Source: Lysobacter sp. cf310
Lineage (GTDB): Bacteria > Pseudomonadota > Gammaproteobacteria > Xanthomonadales > Xanthomonadaceae
Direction of reading: 5' to 3'
Assembly (NCBI RefSeq): GCF_900114355.1
Contig: NZ_FOSS01000004.1
Coordinates: 522,238-586,237 of the forward strand
DNA length: 64,000 nucleotides
The notes below the pieces were generated by a model that was not told where the DNA came from, did no database searches, and saw only the letters and a list, made by a program, of their open reading frames with translations. Numbering within the stretch: the first letter of the stretch is position 1; each line of letters opens with the position of its first letter. This document shows, piece by piece, positions 1 through 17,190 of the stretch. The translations under genes were made by a program, and so were the position numbers.

Positions 1-690
1 GGACGACGCCAGCCAGGGCAGCGTCAGCAGCGTCGCCAGCACCGCGCAGGCCAGCGCGAACGGCGCCAGCATCGAGCGCAGGCGCTTGTTGCGCCACAAG
101 TAGATGCCGATGAAGGGCGCGGCCAGGCCCATGCTGAGCTTGGCCGCCAGCGCCAGGCCCAGCGTGGCGCCGGAGGCGACCGGGCGATAGCGGCGGATCA
201 ACAGCAGCGACAGCAGCAGCAAGGCGATCGGCACGATGTCGGTCTGGCCGTTCCAATAGGTCACGAACAGCACGATCGGCGACCACCAGTACAGCCACAG
301 CAGCATGCGCGGCTGCTCGGTCGGCAGCAGGCGCCGCAACAGCAGCAGGCAGGCCAGGTCGGCGCCGAGCAGGCCCAGGCGGAAGCCGATGCCGGTGTAG
401 GCGCCGCTGCCGGTGGCGGCGTCGATCAGCCAGCCCAGCACGCTGCCCGGCGCGTGCGCGAGCAGCATCACCGGGCCGTAGGGATAGGCCAGCGGCGTGC
501 CGCCGGCGGCGAGGAAGCTCGACCACGGATCCAGGCTGGGGAATCGGATCGCGTGGTCCAGGAACGGCAGGAACCACTGCTGCTGGATCTTCGGCACCAG
601 CAGCACGATCAGCAGCGCGCGCAGCAACAGGCCGGCGCGGAACTCCCAGGTCCGCAGCATCGGGTCTCGCCACAGCCGCGCCGCGCTCAT
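1..690 (-). CDS. GT-C type membrane glycosyltransferase (GT87/mannosyltransferase-like), partial
   Basis: The reading frame opens at 690 and stays open to the left edge of the window, so only the first 230 residues are seen. The translation is strongly hydrophobic, with several predicted membrane spans such as a Leu-rich segment near residue 20, one near residue 115 and another near 150-165. Short polar loops carry motifs such as PYGP and NGQTDI. This layout fits polyprenol-dependent GT-C glycosyltransferases (GT87/PIG-M-like), which act at the inner membrane on lipid-linked sugars. The start codon overlaps the stop of the upstream GDPD-like gene (ATGA), so the two are translationally coupled in the minus-strand operon. 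The family assignment is inferred from topology and a few motifs; the C-terminal part is missing. Confidence 0.6.
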   Translation of the reverse strand, partial: MSAARLWRDPMLRTWEFRAGLLLRALLIVLLVPKIQQQWFLPFLDHAIRFPSLDPWSSFLAAGGTPLAYPYGPVMLLAHAPGSVLGWLIDAATGSGAYTGIGFRLGLLGADLACLLLLRRLLPTEQPRMLLWLYWWSPIVLFVTYWNGQTDIVPIALLLLSLLLIRRYRPVASGATLGLALAAKLSMGLAAPFIGIYLWRNKRLRSMLAPFALACAVLATLLTLPWLASS

Positions 691-1274
691 CGCCAAAGCT
701 CGGTCTCCTTGGTGCAGACCGCGTCCACGGCGATGCCTTCGCGCGCGAGCAGCTCGCGCATTTCGGCGATGCCCTGGGCGGCGTCGCGGCCCTGCAGTTC
801 CGGCGAAACCAGACACAGGCGGAAGCCGGCCGCGCGCAGGCGCTCGGCCTGGGCGCGATCCAGCGGAAAGCGGGTGAAGCAGTCCACCCAGATCCAGTTC
901 ACCCGCCCGGCCAACGCCAGCGCGGTGTCGATCGATTCGTACTCCGACACCCGCACCGCGCAGCGCGCTTCGCCGCGCGCGGCGGTGCGGACCAGGAACG
1001 GGAAGGACTGGTCCAGGAAAAACCAGTCCTGGATGCCGCGCTCGCGCATCAGCGCGATCAGGCGGTCCTCCAGGCCTTCTTCCTTGACGTTGAGGATCAG
1101 CAGGCGATGGCGGTAATCGTCCAGCCAGTCCTCGAACTCCTCGCCGTCGGCGAAGGCGTCGTGGTGAACGATGATGGTCTCGCCGCGGCTGCGCAGATCG
1201 AGCTCGATCCCGAACTCCGGCGAGGTCGCGCGCAGTTCCGCGCGGGTGTTGCGGCGGTGGCGGACGATGATCAT
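687..1274 (-). CDS. GDPD-like (PLC-like TIM-barrel) phosphodiesterase
   Basis: A 195-residue protein. The N-terminus reads HRRNT, followed by a GIELDLR strand and a HHD motif at about residue 38. This is the usual order in glycerophosphodiester phosphodiesterases (HRG...NT, E-x-D, then H), though the first motif is HRR instead of HRG. The family hydrolyses glycerophosphodiesters or related phosphodiester head groups. The protein is shorter than typical GDPDs (about 240-250 residues), so it may be a minimal barrel or act on an unusual substrate such as a glycan phosphodiester. Both neighbours overlap it by 4 bases, which places it firmly in the glycan operon. The ATG at 1274 was chosen because of this overlap. 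The fold is fairly certain; the substrate is unknown. Confidence 0.65.
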   Translation of the reverse strand: MIIVRHRRNTRAELRATSPEFGIELDLRSRGETIIVHHDAFADGEEFEDWLDDYRHRLLILNVKEEGLEDRLIALMRERGIQDWFFLDQSFPFLVRTAARGEARCAVRVSEYESIDTALALAGRVNWIWVDCFTRFPLDRAQAERLRAAGFRLCLVSPELQGRDAAQGIAEMRELLAREGIAVDAVCTKETELWR

Positions 1275-1990
1275 GCGGGGTGCGAGAGGTCTTTGCGCAG
1301 GCGCAGGCTGAAATCCAAGGTGCGGCGGATGAAGCGCGCCTTGGCGCGCCAGTTCACGTTCCAGTGCGAGCTGCCGTAGGCGCGTTCGCCGAAGCGGACC
1401 CGGAAGCGGCGCACTTGCAGGCCGCTGCGACGGGCCTGGTAGTAGGCGTACAGGTCCAGCGAGAAATCGTGCGGCGGCGCCTGCCAGCGTTCGAAGAAGG
1501 CACGCGCGAACAGGGTCGGCTGGGCGTTGATGTCCCACAGCCGGCGTCGCAGCAGCAGGGTCTCGAACAGCGACATGCCGATGGTGAAGACCACGTCCGC
1601 CAGCGGCCGGCCGTAGCGGCGGCCTTTGACGAACAGCGTGCTCGGGTCGCGGTCGTCGAACAGGTCCAGGCCTTCCAGCGCATCGGCCGGATCGGTCTGC
1701 ATGTCGGCGTGGGTCCAGCCCACGATCAGGCCGCGCGCGGCGCGCAGGCCGGCGAGGATGCCGTAGCCATAGCCCTGGTTGCGTTCCACGCGCACGCTGC
1801 GGATGCGCTCGGCGCCCTGCAGCAGCGCGGCCAGCACCGCCGGGGTGTCGTCGGTGGAGCCGTTGTCGACCAGGATCGCTTCCACGTCCTCGCGCACGAA
1901 GGTCTGGTGCAGGCGCGCCACCAGCAACGGCAGGTTGCGGGCTTCGTTGTAGCAGGGGATCACCAGGGACAGGCGCAGGGAGGTGGTCAC
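1271..1990 (-). CDS. Family 2 glycosyltransferase (DPM1/DPG-synthase-like)
   Basis: A 239-residue GT-A fold enzyme. The N-terminal LVIPCYNEARN motif (residues 9-19) and the VDNGSTDDT loop are hallmarks of GT2 nucleotide-sugar binding. The metal-binding DxD-like segment is HADMQTDP, near residue 100. No membrane anchor is evident after the catalytic domain. It starts with GTG at 1990, overlapping the stop of the methyltransferase gene (GTGA), and its own stop overlaps the next start. This order suggests a soluble sugar transferase making a polyprenyl-linked sugar or adding a sugar to a surface glycan. The membrane GT-C protein two genes downstream could use its product. The acceptor cannot be told from sequence. 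Confidence 0.85.
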   Translation of the reverse strand: MTTSLRLSLVIPCYNEARNLPLLVARLHQTFVREDVEAILVDNGSTDDTPAVLAALLQGAERIRSVRVERNQGYGYGILAGLRAARGLIVGWTHADMQTDPADALEGLDLFDDRDPSTLFVKGRRYGRPLADVVFTIGMSLFETLLLRRRLWDINAQPTLFARAFFERWQAPPHDFSLDLYAYYQARRSGLQVRRFRVRFGERAYGSSHWNVNWRAKARFIRRTLDFSLRLRKDLSHPA

Positions 1991-2793
1991 GGCGTTTCGA
2001 TCTTCCTCAGCACCACCGAACGTCCCATCGCGAACACCGACGGCAGCAGCCGCACCAGGGCGCGGTCGGTGGCGTCGATCAGCTTGAGCAGGAAGCGCGG
2101 CAGCTCGACGGTCTTGGCCTGCACCACCACGCCGCCGGAAACCAGGAACACGAAGCACTCGTTGAGCTGGTTGCGCTCGATCGCGAAGCCGGGCAGGTGA
2201 CGGCGGAACGCGTCCTCGTCGCGGAACAGCAGCAGCGGGATCGCGCAGTTGGCCGACCAGGGGTCGCGCGGGTCGTTGGCGACCACGTTCTCGTCGAACA
2301 CGTCGATGTCGTAGGACCAGCCCTCGTGGCGCATCGCGCGCAGGGCCAGGCGCAGCAGGAAGCAGGTGTTGAGGTCCTGGATCAGGATCAGCCCGCCCGG
2401 GGCGAGCTTGCGCTGCATGACCTGGAAGAAGCGCACCGGATTGGGCAGGTGGTGGATCATGTGGCTGAACACCGCCACGTCGATCGAACCGTCCGGATAC
2501 GGAGGGTCCATGGCGTCGGCGACATCGTCGATCCACGGCCGCGCTTCCACGTCGGTGATGCGGAAATTGTCGTGGCGGATGAATTCCTTGCTGAAGCCGG
2601 AGCCGGCGCCGAACTCGACCACGCGCTGGCCGGGCTTGAGGTAGGCGTTCATCCAGTCGTAGCGCTTGTGCAGCAGGAACTCGAGATTGCGCGGGCGGTG
2701 CTTGAGGAAGAACTCGCGCGCCAGTCCGACTTCGCCTTCGTGCGCGAAGCGGTTCTCCTCGTGCGTGGGGAAGTAGGTGCTAGGCAGGACCAT
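1987..2793 (-). CDS. Class I SAM-dependent methyltransferase
   Basis: A 268-residue protein with a Rossmann-type methyltransferase core. The glycine-rich SAM motif VVEFGAGSGFSKEF lies at about residues 58-71, an acidic position follows in motif II (DVEAR), and post-motif II is HMIHHLPNP with the downstream LAPGGLILIQD strand. The C-terminal third is variable and may bind the acceptor. It sits 57 bases downstream of the nucleotidyltransferase gene and overlaps the GT2 gene, so it probably methylates a sugar or lipid-linked glycan in the same pathway. The substrate is inferred from context only. Confidence 0.8.
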   Translation of the reverse strand: MVLPSTYFPTHEENRFAHEGEVGLAREFFLKHRPRNLEFLLHKRYDWMNAYLKPGQRVVEFGAGSGFSKEFIRHDNFRITDVEARPWIDDVADAMDPPYPDGSIDVAVFSHMIHHLPNPVRFFQVMQRKLAPGGLILIQDLNTCFLLRLALRAMRHEGWSYDIDVFDENVVANDPRDPWSANCAIPLLLFRDEDAFRRHLPGFAIERNQLNECFVFLVSGGVVVQAKTVELPRFLLKLIDATDRALVRLLPSVFAMGRSVVLRKIETP

Positions 2794-2850
2794 GGGACGA
2801 CTCTCCGGCGGAACGGGCAGCGATGTTGCGAACGGCGGCGAAAGCAGGGA

Positions 2851-4509
2851 TCAGCATCGGAAGCGCTCCGGCTCGCGCATGCGGTAGCGCTCGGCCAGGG
2901 CCGGGCGCGCGTGCGCGGGCACGCGCGGATCGTGTTCGATGCGGTAGGGGTGGGCGTCCCACTTGTGGAAGCAGGACTGCCAGTACTCGAAGGTGCGCAG
3001 GTCGTCCGGCGTGCCCCAGCACAGGTAGTGCGCGACTTCGAATACGCGGCAGTTGAGGCCGGCGGCGACCGCATCGTTGATGCAGCTGTCGACGTAGAAC
3101 TCGCCGTTGACGCGGCCGTCGCGCGCGATCATCGCGTCCGCGGCGGCGGCGAAATCGGCGGCGCGGCGGAAGGTGAAGGTGCCCAGCACGATCGGGTCGC
3201 GGGTCGGGTCCGCCAGCGGCTGCTTGACCGACACCGACAGCACCCGGCCGTCGACCTCGTCGACCCAGCCGTAGTGCGTGGGGCGGCGCGCCGCGCCCGG
3301 ATAGCCGCGCGCGACCCAGACGATCACGTCCACGTCCTCGTCGTCCAGCAGCGCCGACAGCGCCTGCGCGTCGAACACCGCGCCGTTGTCGCAGGCGCCG
3401 ATGGTCAAGGGCTGCTCGGGATCGACATCGTCCAGGCCGAGCAGGCAGGTGCGGGCCTGGCCGTCGGTCACGCGTTCCAGATCGACCAGGGCGCAGCCGG
3501 GGAAACGCGCGCGCAGCGCATCGGCGATGCGCGCGGCGCCTTCCAGGTCGCGGCGCTGCACGAACACGCGTCGCGCAGGCTCCGGCAGATCGCGCGCGGC
3601 CTGCACCACCATCGGTTCGCCCGAGACCGGGATCAGCGGCTTGGGTTCGCGATAGCCCTCGTTGGCGAAGCGCGCGCCCAGGCCGGCCATCGGTACCATC
3701 ACCGCGCCGCGTTGGCGCGTCGGCGTCTGCGGGCGGGCCGGATCGGCCAGACGCCGGAACGCGTCGGACCAGTAGCGGTATTCCTCCAGGTCCTGCGGCG
3801 TGCCCCACTGCATGAAGTGGTTGAGCTCGTACACCGCGACGCAGGCGCCGTCTTCCAGCAGCGGCTTGTAGGCCAGGCTGACGTAGTGCTCGCCGCCCAG
3901 GCTGAGGTCCGCGCGCGCGCTGCAGCGTTCGAAGGCGTCGCGCATCAGCGCGCCGGAGCGGAAGTAGTAGCTGCCGCTGGAGGCGTATTCGCGCGTGGGC
4001 TGGTCGGTGTAGGGCTGCTTTTCCTGGATGTCGAGCACGCGCGCGCCGTCGGTGCGCACATAGGCGTAGTTGGTCGATCCCATCATGTGCGGATGGAAGC
4101 CGGTGTAGCAGGGGATCGCGCCGTCGCAGCCGCTGTCGAGCACGAACGACTTGAAGTCGCGGTAGTCCCAGGCGCAGGCGAAATCGCAGTAGTTGACCAA
4201 GGTGGGCGCGTCCGGATCCAGCAGCTCCATCGCCTGCAGCACCGCGTGCACCGGGCCCAGCTTGTGCGGCGCAATCCCGAGCACGCGCCCGCTCGGGCAG
4301 ATCCGCGCCAACTGCTCGGCCATGCGGTACTCGTCGCGGTCCAGGTGGTCCTGATTGCACACGAACACGAAATCGGTCTCGCCCGGGAACAGGTCGACCA
4401 CGTGGGCGATGATCGGCTTGCCGTCGACCTCGATCAGCGGCTTGGGCACGCGATAACCGGCGCGGCGGAAGCGCTCTCCGAAACCTGACATGGGGACGAC
4501 GATCTGCAT
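2851..4509 (-). CDS. Double-headed sugar-phosphate nucleotidyltransferase (tandem fusion)
   Basis: A 552-residue protein with two full nucleotidyltransferase-type domains in tandem. Domain 1 (about 1-245) opens with VPMSGFGERF and PKPLIEVDGKPII. Domain 2 (about 270-540) opens with VPMAGLGARF and PKPLIPVSGEPM. Each has the GxGxRF...PKPL nucleotide-binding signature, and each ends with an equivalent WGTP(Q/D)DL segment followed by YW. The two halves are therefore an internal duplication that has diverged. The family transfers NMP from NTP to sugar phosphates or related polyol phosphates. The gene lies 28 bases after the aldolase-like gene. Whether both halves are active, or one is regulatory, cannot be told. 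The ATG at 4509 was chosen because the domain starts immediately there. Confidence 0.8.
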   Translation of the reverse strand: MQIVVPMSGFGERFRRAGYRVPKPLIEVDGKPIIAHVVDLFPGETDFVFVCNQDHLDRDEYRMAEQLARICPSGRVLGIAPHKLGPVHAVLQAMELLDPDAPTLVNYCDFACAWDYRDFKSFVLDSGCDGAIPCYTGFHPHMMGSTNYAYVRTDGARVLDIQEKQPYTDQPTREYASSGSYYFRSGALMRDAFERCSARADLSLGGEHYVSLAYKPLLEDGACVAVYELNHFMQWGTPQDLEEYRYWSDAFRRLADPARPQTPTRQRGAVMVPMAGLGARFANEGYREPKPLIPVSGEPMVVQAARDLPEPARRVFVQRRDLEGAARIADALRARFPGCALVDLERVTDGQARTCLLGLDDVDPEQPLTIGACDNGAVFDAQALSALLDDEDVDVIVWVARGYPGAARRPTHYGWVDEVDGRVLSVSVKQPLADPTRDPIVLGTFTFRRAADFAAAADAMIARDGRVNGEFYVDSCINDAVAAGLNCRVFEVAHYLCWGTPDDLRTFEYWQSCFHKWDAHPYRIEHDPRVPAHARPALAERYRMREPERFRC

Positions 4510-4537
4510 GGGCTCCTTCCGTGGCGTCGTGCGGGGT

Positions 4538-5572
4538 TCAGTGCGCGGGCCGCGCCAGGGCGCGGCGATAGGCTTCGGCTTCCCAGTCCACCAAGGCGGC
4601 GACGTCCTCGTCGCCCAGGTAGACCAGCGGCGCGTCGCCGCGCAAGCGCAGCGCGACCAGCGCCAGGCACAGCAGCATCGCCTGCGCGCCGGCCGACAGC
4701 CCCGGCGCGACCAGCACGCCGGCGCCGGGCAGCAGCGCGAACGCGGGTGCGACGCCGCCGGCCGCGGTGCAGCGCGCGACCGCGTCCGACAAGGCGTCGG
4801 CGCCTTCCAGCACCGCCGCGTGCGCGCCCAGGAACACCGCATGGTCGGGATACAGCGCGCCGTCGCGCGCGATCGCCAGCGCGGCCGCGTCGGTTCCCAG
4901 CGCGTGCACGCGCGGGTCCTGCGGTTCTTCCCAATTCAGGTCGTTGACTGCACGCAGGCGCGCCGGATCGGCGCTGCGCGTGGAGCGTTCGGGTAGGGCC
5001 AGCCGACGCTCGACTTCGCTCAGCAACGCATCGGCCGCGGCGCAATCGCCGGCGCCGACGACCAGGCCGTGATTGGCCAGCACCAGCACATCGGCGGCGC
5101 GCGCATTCAGGGCTTCGCGCACCGCCTGGGTGAGCGGATAGCCCGGGCGCCGATACGGCACCCAGGCCCAATTCAGGTCCTTCAACAGGGCATCCAGTCG
5201 CGTGCGCGCATCCGCGCGTACCGCCCAGGCGATGGTGTTCACCGAATGCACGTGCGCGACCACCGGATGCGGCAGCAGCGCGTGCAGCGAGGTTTCGATC
5301 GAGGGCCGCAACGCCTGCGCGTCGCCCAGCCGCGCCAACCGCGCTTCGCCGTCGGCATGGCCCAGCGCGGCGCGCGCCTCGTCCAGCGGCAGCGGCACGA
5401 AGATATCGCGCTCGCGCGCCTGCGCGAGCCAAGTGCCGGAGGCCTTGACCCACAAGGTGCCGTCCTGTTTGACAGACGTATTACCGCCGCCGCCCTGTAC
5501 CAGCAACGGATCGGCGCCGATCCGCGCCGACCAGGCGATCAACGCGTCGAGAGCGGCTGCGATGTGTCCCAT
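4538..5572 (-). CDS. Class II aldolase/adducin-family protein
   Basis: A 344-residue protein and the first gene of the minus-strand operon. It has the family signatures GGGGNTSVK followed by LWVKASGTWL (about residues 26-45), the metal-binding HVHSVNT segment near residue 105, and LANHGLVV near residue 155. The HxH and the later His are the expected zinc ligands. The family includes rhamnulose/fuculose-phosphate aldolases and sugar-phosphate epimerases. The C-terminal part extends beyond the usual 200-220 residues, as in two-domain members found in glycan loci. With the downstream nucleotidyltransferase it may make an unusual activated sugar or polyol. The reading frame stays open further upstream; the ATG at 5572 is where homology-like sequence starts. 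Confidence 0.75.
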   Translation of the reverse strand: MGHIAAALDALIAWSARIGADPLLVQGGGGNTSVKQDGTLWVKASGTWLAQARERDIFVPLPLDEARAALGHADGEARLARLGDAQALRPSIETSLHALLPHPVVAHVHSVNTIAWAVRADARTRLDALLKDLNWAWVPYRRPGYPLTQAVREALNARAADVLVLANHGLVVGAGDCAAADALLSEVERRLALPERSTRSADPARLRAVNDLNWEEPQDPRVHALGTDAAALAIARDGALYPDHAVFLGAHAAVLEGADALSDAVARCTAAGGVAPAFALLPGAGVLVAPGLSAGAQAMLLCLALVALRLRGDAPLVYLGDEDVAALVDWEAEAYRRALARPAH

Positions 5573-5705
5573 CACGCCCCCGCCGACGCGGTGTCCGTGC
5601 GTGGTTCGGGCGTTATTCGGTGCTGCGAGAACGGTCGATCCATGTGTTCCCCCTCCCTGCTGGCTGCTGCTCCTGAAACCCCTAATACTCGGTTTGGGCT
5701 TGCAA

Positions 5706-5724
5706 CCGGCCGTCCCACGGCCGG
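5706..5724. promoter_or_regulatory. Perfect 8-bp hairpin, loop CCC
   Basis: Arms CCGGCCGT and ACGGCCGG are exactly complementary around a 3-base loop. It lies between the divergent operons, about 250 bases upstream of the NRPS start. There is no T-run, so it is more likely an operator or an RNA structure than a classical terminator. Confidence 0.4.
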
Positions 5725-5736
5725 ATATCGCACTGC

Positions 5737-5785
5737 CCACATCGGTTTCCCCTGCCGGCGCTGGACGCCCCGGCAACCGATGTGG
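5737..5785. promoter_or_regulatory. Extended inverted repeat in divergent promoter region
   Basis: Perfect 11-bp arms CCACATCGGTT (5737-5747) and AACCGATGTGG (5775-5785) enclose a second matching pair, TGCCGG (5753-5758) and CCGGCA (5770-5775). Together they can form a long bulged hairpin. It could be a dimeric regulator site or a leader structure controlling the NRPS operon; which of these is inference. Confidence 0.45.
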
Positions 5786-5977
5786 TCCGCATTTGCCCCC
5801 TGACCACGTTATGTGGATAGGATATGGACGGGGGGGCACCACGGATGGAACGCCAAGGATGATCGCGAACATGGTTCGCGTGCAAGAGCATCTCCGAAGC
5901 GACGCGTGCTGGATGCCAAAGGGGTGCCGATCGGATCAGGTCGGCCGAGGATGCTCGTAAGTCAAGGAAGTTCAGGG

Positions 5978-9317
<3,340 letters not shown>

Positions 9318-9325
<8 letters not shown>

Positions 9326-12300
9326 AATCAACGAGCGTCTGGCCGGCCTGTCGCCGGAGAAACGCGCGCTGCTGCTGCAGCAGCTGGCCAAGCAGGCGCC
9401 GTCGGCGCCGCGCAGCGAGATCGGCCGGCGTGCGCGTCCGGCGCGGATTCCGCTGTCGTATGCCCAGCAGCGCCTGTGGATCCTCGACCAGATCGATCCC
9501 GGTTCGGCGGCCTACAACGTGCCGACCTCGCTGTGGATGCAGGGCCGCCTGGATCACGCCGCATTCGCCCGCGCGCTGGACGAAATCCAGCGCCGCCATG
9601 AAAGCCTGCGCACCCTGATCGCCGCCGACGAGCACGGCCCGCATCAGGTCGTGCAGCCGCCGTCGGCGGTGCCGGTCGAGCGCCAGGACCTGCGCGCGCT
9701 GCCCGTCTCGGAGCGTGAGGCCGCGGCGTTCGCGCTGGCCCGCACCGAAGCCCGGCGCGCGTTCGATCTCGCGCGCGGGCCGCTGCTGCGCGCGCTGCTG
9801 GTGCAGGTCGAGGACGAGCGCTATCTGTTCACCCTCAATGCCCACCACATCGCGGTGGACGGCTGGTCGCTGGGTCTGCTGCACGACGAGCTGCGCCAGT
9901 TGTACGGCGCCTACCAGGCCGGCGCGGTCTCGCCGCTGCCCGAGCTGCCGGTGCAGTACGTGGACTACACGCTGTGGCAGCGCGAGTTGCTGGAGGGCCC
10001 GACCCTGCAGACCCAGCTCGACTACTGGCGCCAGCGTCTGGCCGGCCCGCTGCCGGTGCTGGAGCTGCCCGGCGATCGTGCGCGTCCGCCGGTGCAGAGT
10101 TACCGCGGTGACGTACTGCGCAGCACCCTGTCGATGCAGACCTGGGACGCGATCAAGCGCCTGAGCCGGCAGGAGGGCGCGACGCCTTTCATGACCGTGC
10201 TGGCCGCCTATCAGACGCTGCTGATGCGCTACTCCGGCCAGACCGATCTGGTGGTCGGCGTCGGCGTCGCCAATCGTCGCCGCGAGGAACTCGAATCGCT
10301 GGCGGGGTTCTTCGTCAACACGCTGGCGCTGCGCAACGACCTGTCCGGCAATCCGAGTTTCCGCACCCTGCTGGCGCAGGTGAAGGACACCACCCTGGGC
10401 GCCTATTCGCACCAGGATCTACCCGCCGAACGCCTGATCGAGGAACTGCAGCCGGAGCGTTCGCTCAGCCACGCGCCGCTGTTCCAGACCATGCTGTTCT
10501 TCCAGAATTTCCCGGCCGAAGAGAGCGATCTGGCCGGGCTGAGCCTGGTGCCGGTGGATTTCGACACCATCAACCCCGGCACCGCGCGCTCGGACCTGGC
10601 CTTGTTCGCGAGCGAACACGAAGACGGCCTAGCCCTGTTCTTCGAATACGCCAGCGACCTGTTCGACGCCGCCACCGTCGAGGCCTTCTCCGCTCACTTC
10701 CAGCAGCTGTTGCGCTCGATCGCCGAAAATCCGGACCAGCGCATCGGCGAACTCGAGATCCTGCCGCGCGAGGAACGCCAACGCCTGCTGTCGGAATGGA
10801 ACGACACCGCGCTGGACGCGCCGCTGGATACGCCGCTGCATCGTCTGTTCGAGCGACAAGCGCAGCGCCGGCCCGATGCGATCGCGGTCGAATGCGGCGC
10901 CCAGCGCCTGAGCTACGCCGAACTCGACGCCCAGGCCGATGCGCTGGCGCGCGCGCTGGTCGCGCGCGGCGCCGGCCCCGGGCAGTTGGTGGGCCTGTTC
11001 GTCGAGCGCTCGCCGCGCATGCTGGTCGGCCTGCTCGGCGTGCTCAAGGCCGGTGCGGCCTACGTGCCGATGGACCCCAGCTACCCGGCCGAGCGCCTGG
11101 GCTACATGGTCGAAGACGCGCGCATGCGTCTGATCGTGAGCGAACGCGCGTTGCAGGCGCAGCTGCCGTCCTCGGACTGCGAAGCGCTGTGGCTGGACGA
11201 GGTGGATGCCGTCCCCGGCGCGCGCGTCGACAGCGGCGTCGGCCCGGAAGACCTGGCCTATGTGATCTTCACCTCCGGCTCCACCGGCCGGCCCAAGGGC
11301 GTGCAGATTCCGCACCGCGCCGCGGTCAATTTCCTCAGCGCGGTCGCGCGCGCGCCCGGCCTGGGCGAAGACGACGTGATGTGCGCGGTCACCACCCTGT
11401 CCTTCGACATCGCGGTGCTGGAATTGCTGCTGCCCTTGAGCGTGGGCGCGCGCATCGCCCTGGCCGATCGCGCCACCGCCGCCGACGGCGCGGCGCTGGC
11501 GCGCCTGATCGACAGCGCCGGTGCCAGTGCGATGCAGGCCACGCCGGCGACCTGGCGCATGCTGCTCGACGCCGGTTGGCGCGGGCGCCCGCAACTGCGC
11601 CTGCTGTGCGGCGGCGAAGCGCTGCCGCGCGAACTGGCCGATCGCTTGCTCGCCTGCGGCGCGCAACTGTGGAACCTGTACGGCCCCACCGAAACCACGG
11701 TCTGGTCGGCGGTCGAGCGCGTGCGCGCCGACGACGCGCCGATCAGCATCGGCCGGCCGCTGGCCAACACCGAGATCCACCTCGTCGACGCGCGCGGCCA
11801 GCTGGTGCCGGTGGGCGTGCCCGGCGAGCTGCTGATCGGCGGCCTCGGCGTCGCCCGCGGCTACCTGGCGCGGCCCGAACTCAGCGCCGAAAAATTCGTG
11901 CCCGATCCTTACGGTACGCGCCCCGGCGCGCGCCTGTACCGCACCGGCGATCTGGCGCGGCGCCTGCGCGACGGCCGCATCGAGGTGCTGGGACGCATCG
12001 ACCATCAGGTCAAGCTGCGCGGCTTCCGCATCGAACTGGGCGAGATCGAGGCCGTGCTGGCCGAACACCCGCAGGTCCGCCAGGCGGTGGTGGTCTGCCG
12101 CGAGGACCGGCCCGGCGACAAGCGCCTGGTCGCCTACGTGATCGGCACCGCCGACGCCGCCGAGCTGCGCGCGCATGCGCGCCAGCGCCTGCCCGAATAC
12201 ATGCTGCCCTCGGCCTATGTGGCGCTGGCGCAGTACCCGCTGACCCCGAACGGCAAGGTCGACCGCAAGGCGCTGCCGGCGCCGGACGCTGAGGCGCTGG

Positions 12301-12653
12301 AGACCCAGGCCTATGTGGCGCCGCGTAACGGCGAGGAAGAGACCCTGGCGCGGCTGTGGGCCGAGGTGCTGGGGCTGGAACGCGTCGGCATCCACGACGA
12401 TTTCTTCGAGCTCGGCGGCCATTCGCTGCTGGCCACGCAGCTGATCACCCGCGTGCAGAAGGCCTTCGGCGGCGAGATCGCGCTGCGCAGCCTGTTCGAG
12501 GCGCCCAGCGTGGCCGGCTTCGCCGAGCTGCTGCTGCGCCAACGCATGGACGGCGTCGACGCCGACGCGCTGGCGGGCATGCTCGACCAGCTCGAAGGCC
12601 TGTCGGACGAAGATATCCAGCTGTTGCTGGCCAGCGAGGGCGCAGAACGATGA
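9318..12653 (+). CDS. NRPS subunit 2, C-A-T module, predicted glycine
   Basis: A 1111-residue single-module NRPS. The condensation domain has HHIAVDG near residue 176. The adenylation domain has TSGSTGRPKG near 648 and YGPTETT further on. The carrier domain has FFELGGHSL, with the modified serine near 1035. The specificity residues read D-I-L-Q-L-G-L-V-W-K by hand alignment to GrsA, which matches the classic glycine code, so this module should load glycine. The N-terminal LSPEKRALL helix and C-terminal LSDEDI segment mirror those of subunit 1 and probably dock the subunits in order. Its stop codon overlaps a 12-codon ORF that bridges to subunit 3. Glycine assignment is fairly strong; order in the assembly line is inferred from gene order. 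Confidence 0.93.
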
Positions 12654-12684
12654 GCGCCACGATCACCCTGGCATTGGATTGCGC

Positions 12685-12688
<4 letters not shown>
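12650..12688 (+). CDS. 12-codon bridging micro-ORF between NRPS genes
   Basis: A short ORF (12 codons plus stop) that fits exactly between NRPS subunits 2 and 3. Its ATG overlaps the TGA of subunit 2 (ATGA), and its TGA overlaps the ATG of subunit 3 (again ATGA). No Shine-Dalgarno sequence is visible before the subunit 3 ATG, so ribosomes could be passed through this ORF by termination-reinitiation. The peptide would be too small to act as an enzyme. The arrangement is seen directly; its role in coupling is inference. Confidence 0.4.

Positions 12689-17186
<4,498 letters not shown>

Positions 17187-17190
<4 letters not shown>

Larger units (their letters stand above)
5573..5977. other. Divergent intergenic region between glycan operon and NRPS operon
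   Basis: About 405 bases separate the two divergent operons. I find no convincing small gene. The region contains two strong inverted repeats (annotated separately) and must hold the promoters of both operons. I could not place a reliable -35/-10 pair. Confidence 0.6.

Noticed and set aside
12679-12684. TTG start for NRPS subunit 3
   Set aside because: It adds only two residues, and the ATG at 12685 makes a clean ATGA overlap with the preceding micro-ORF.
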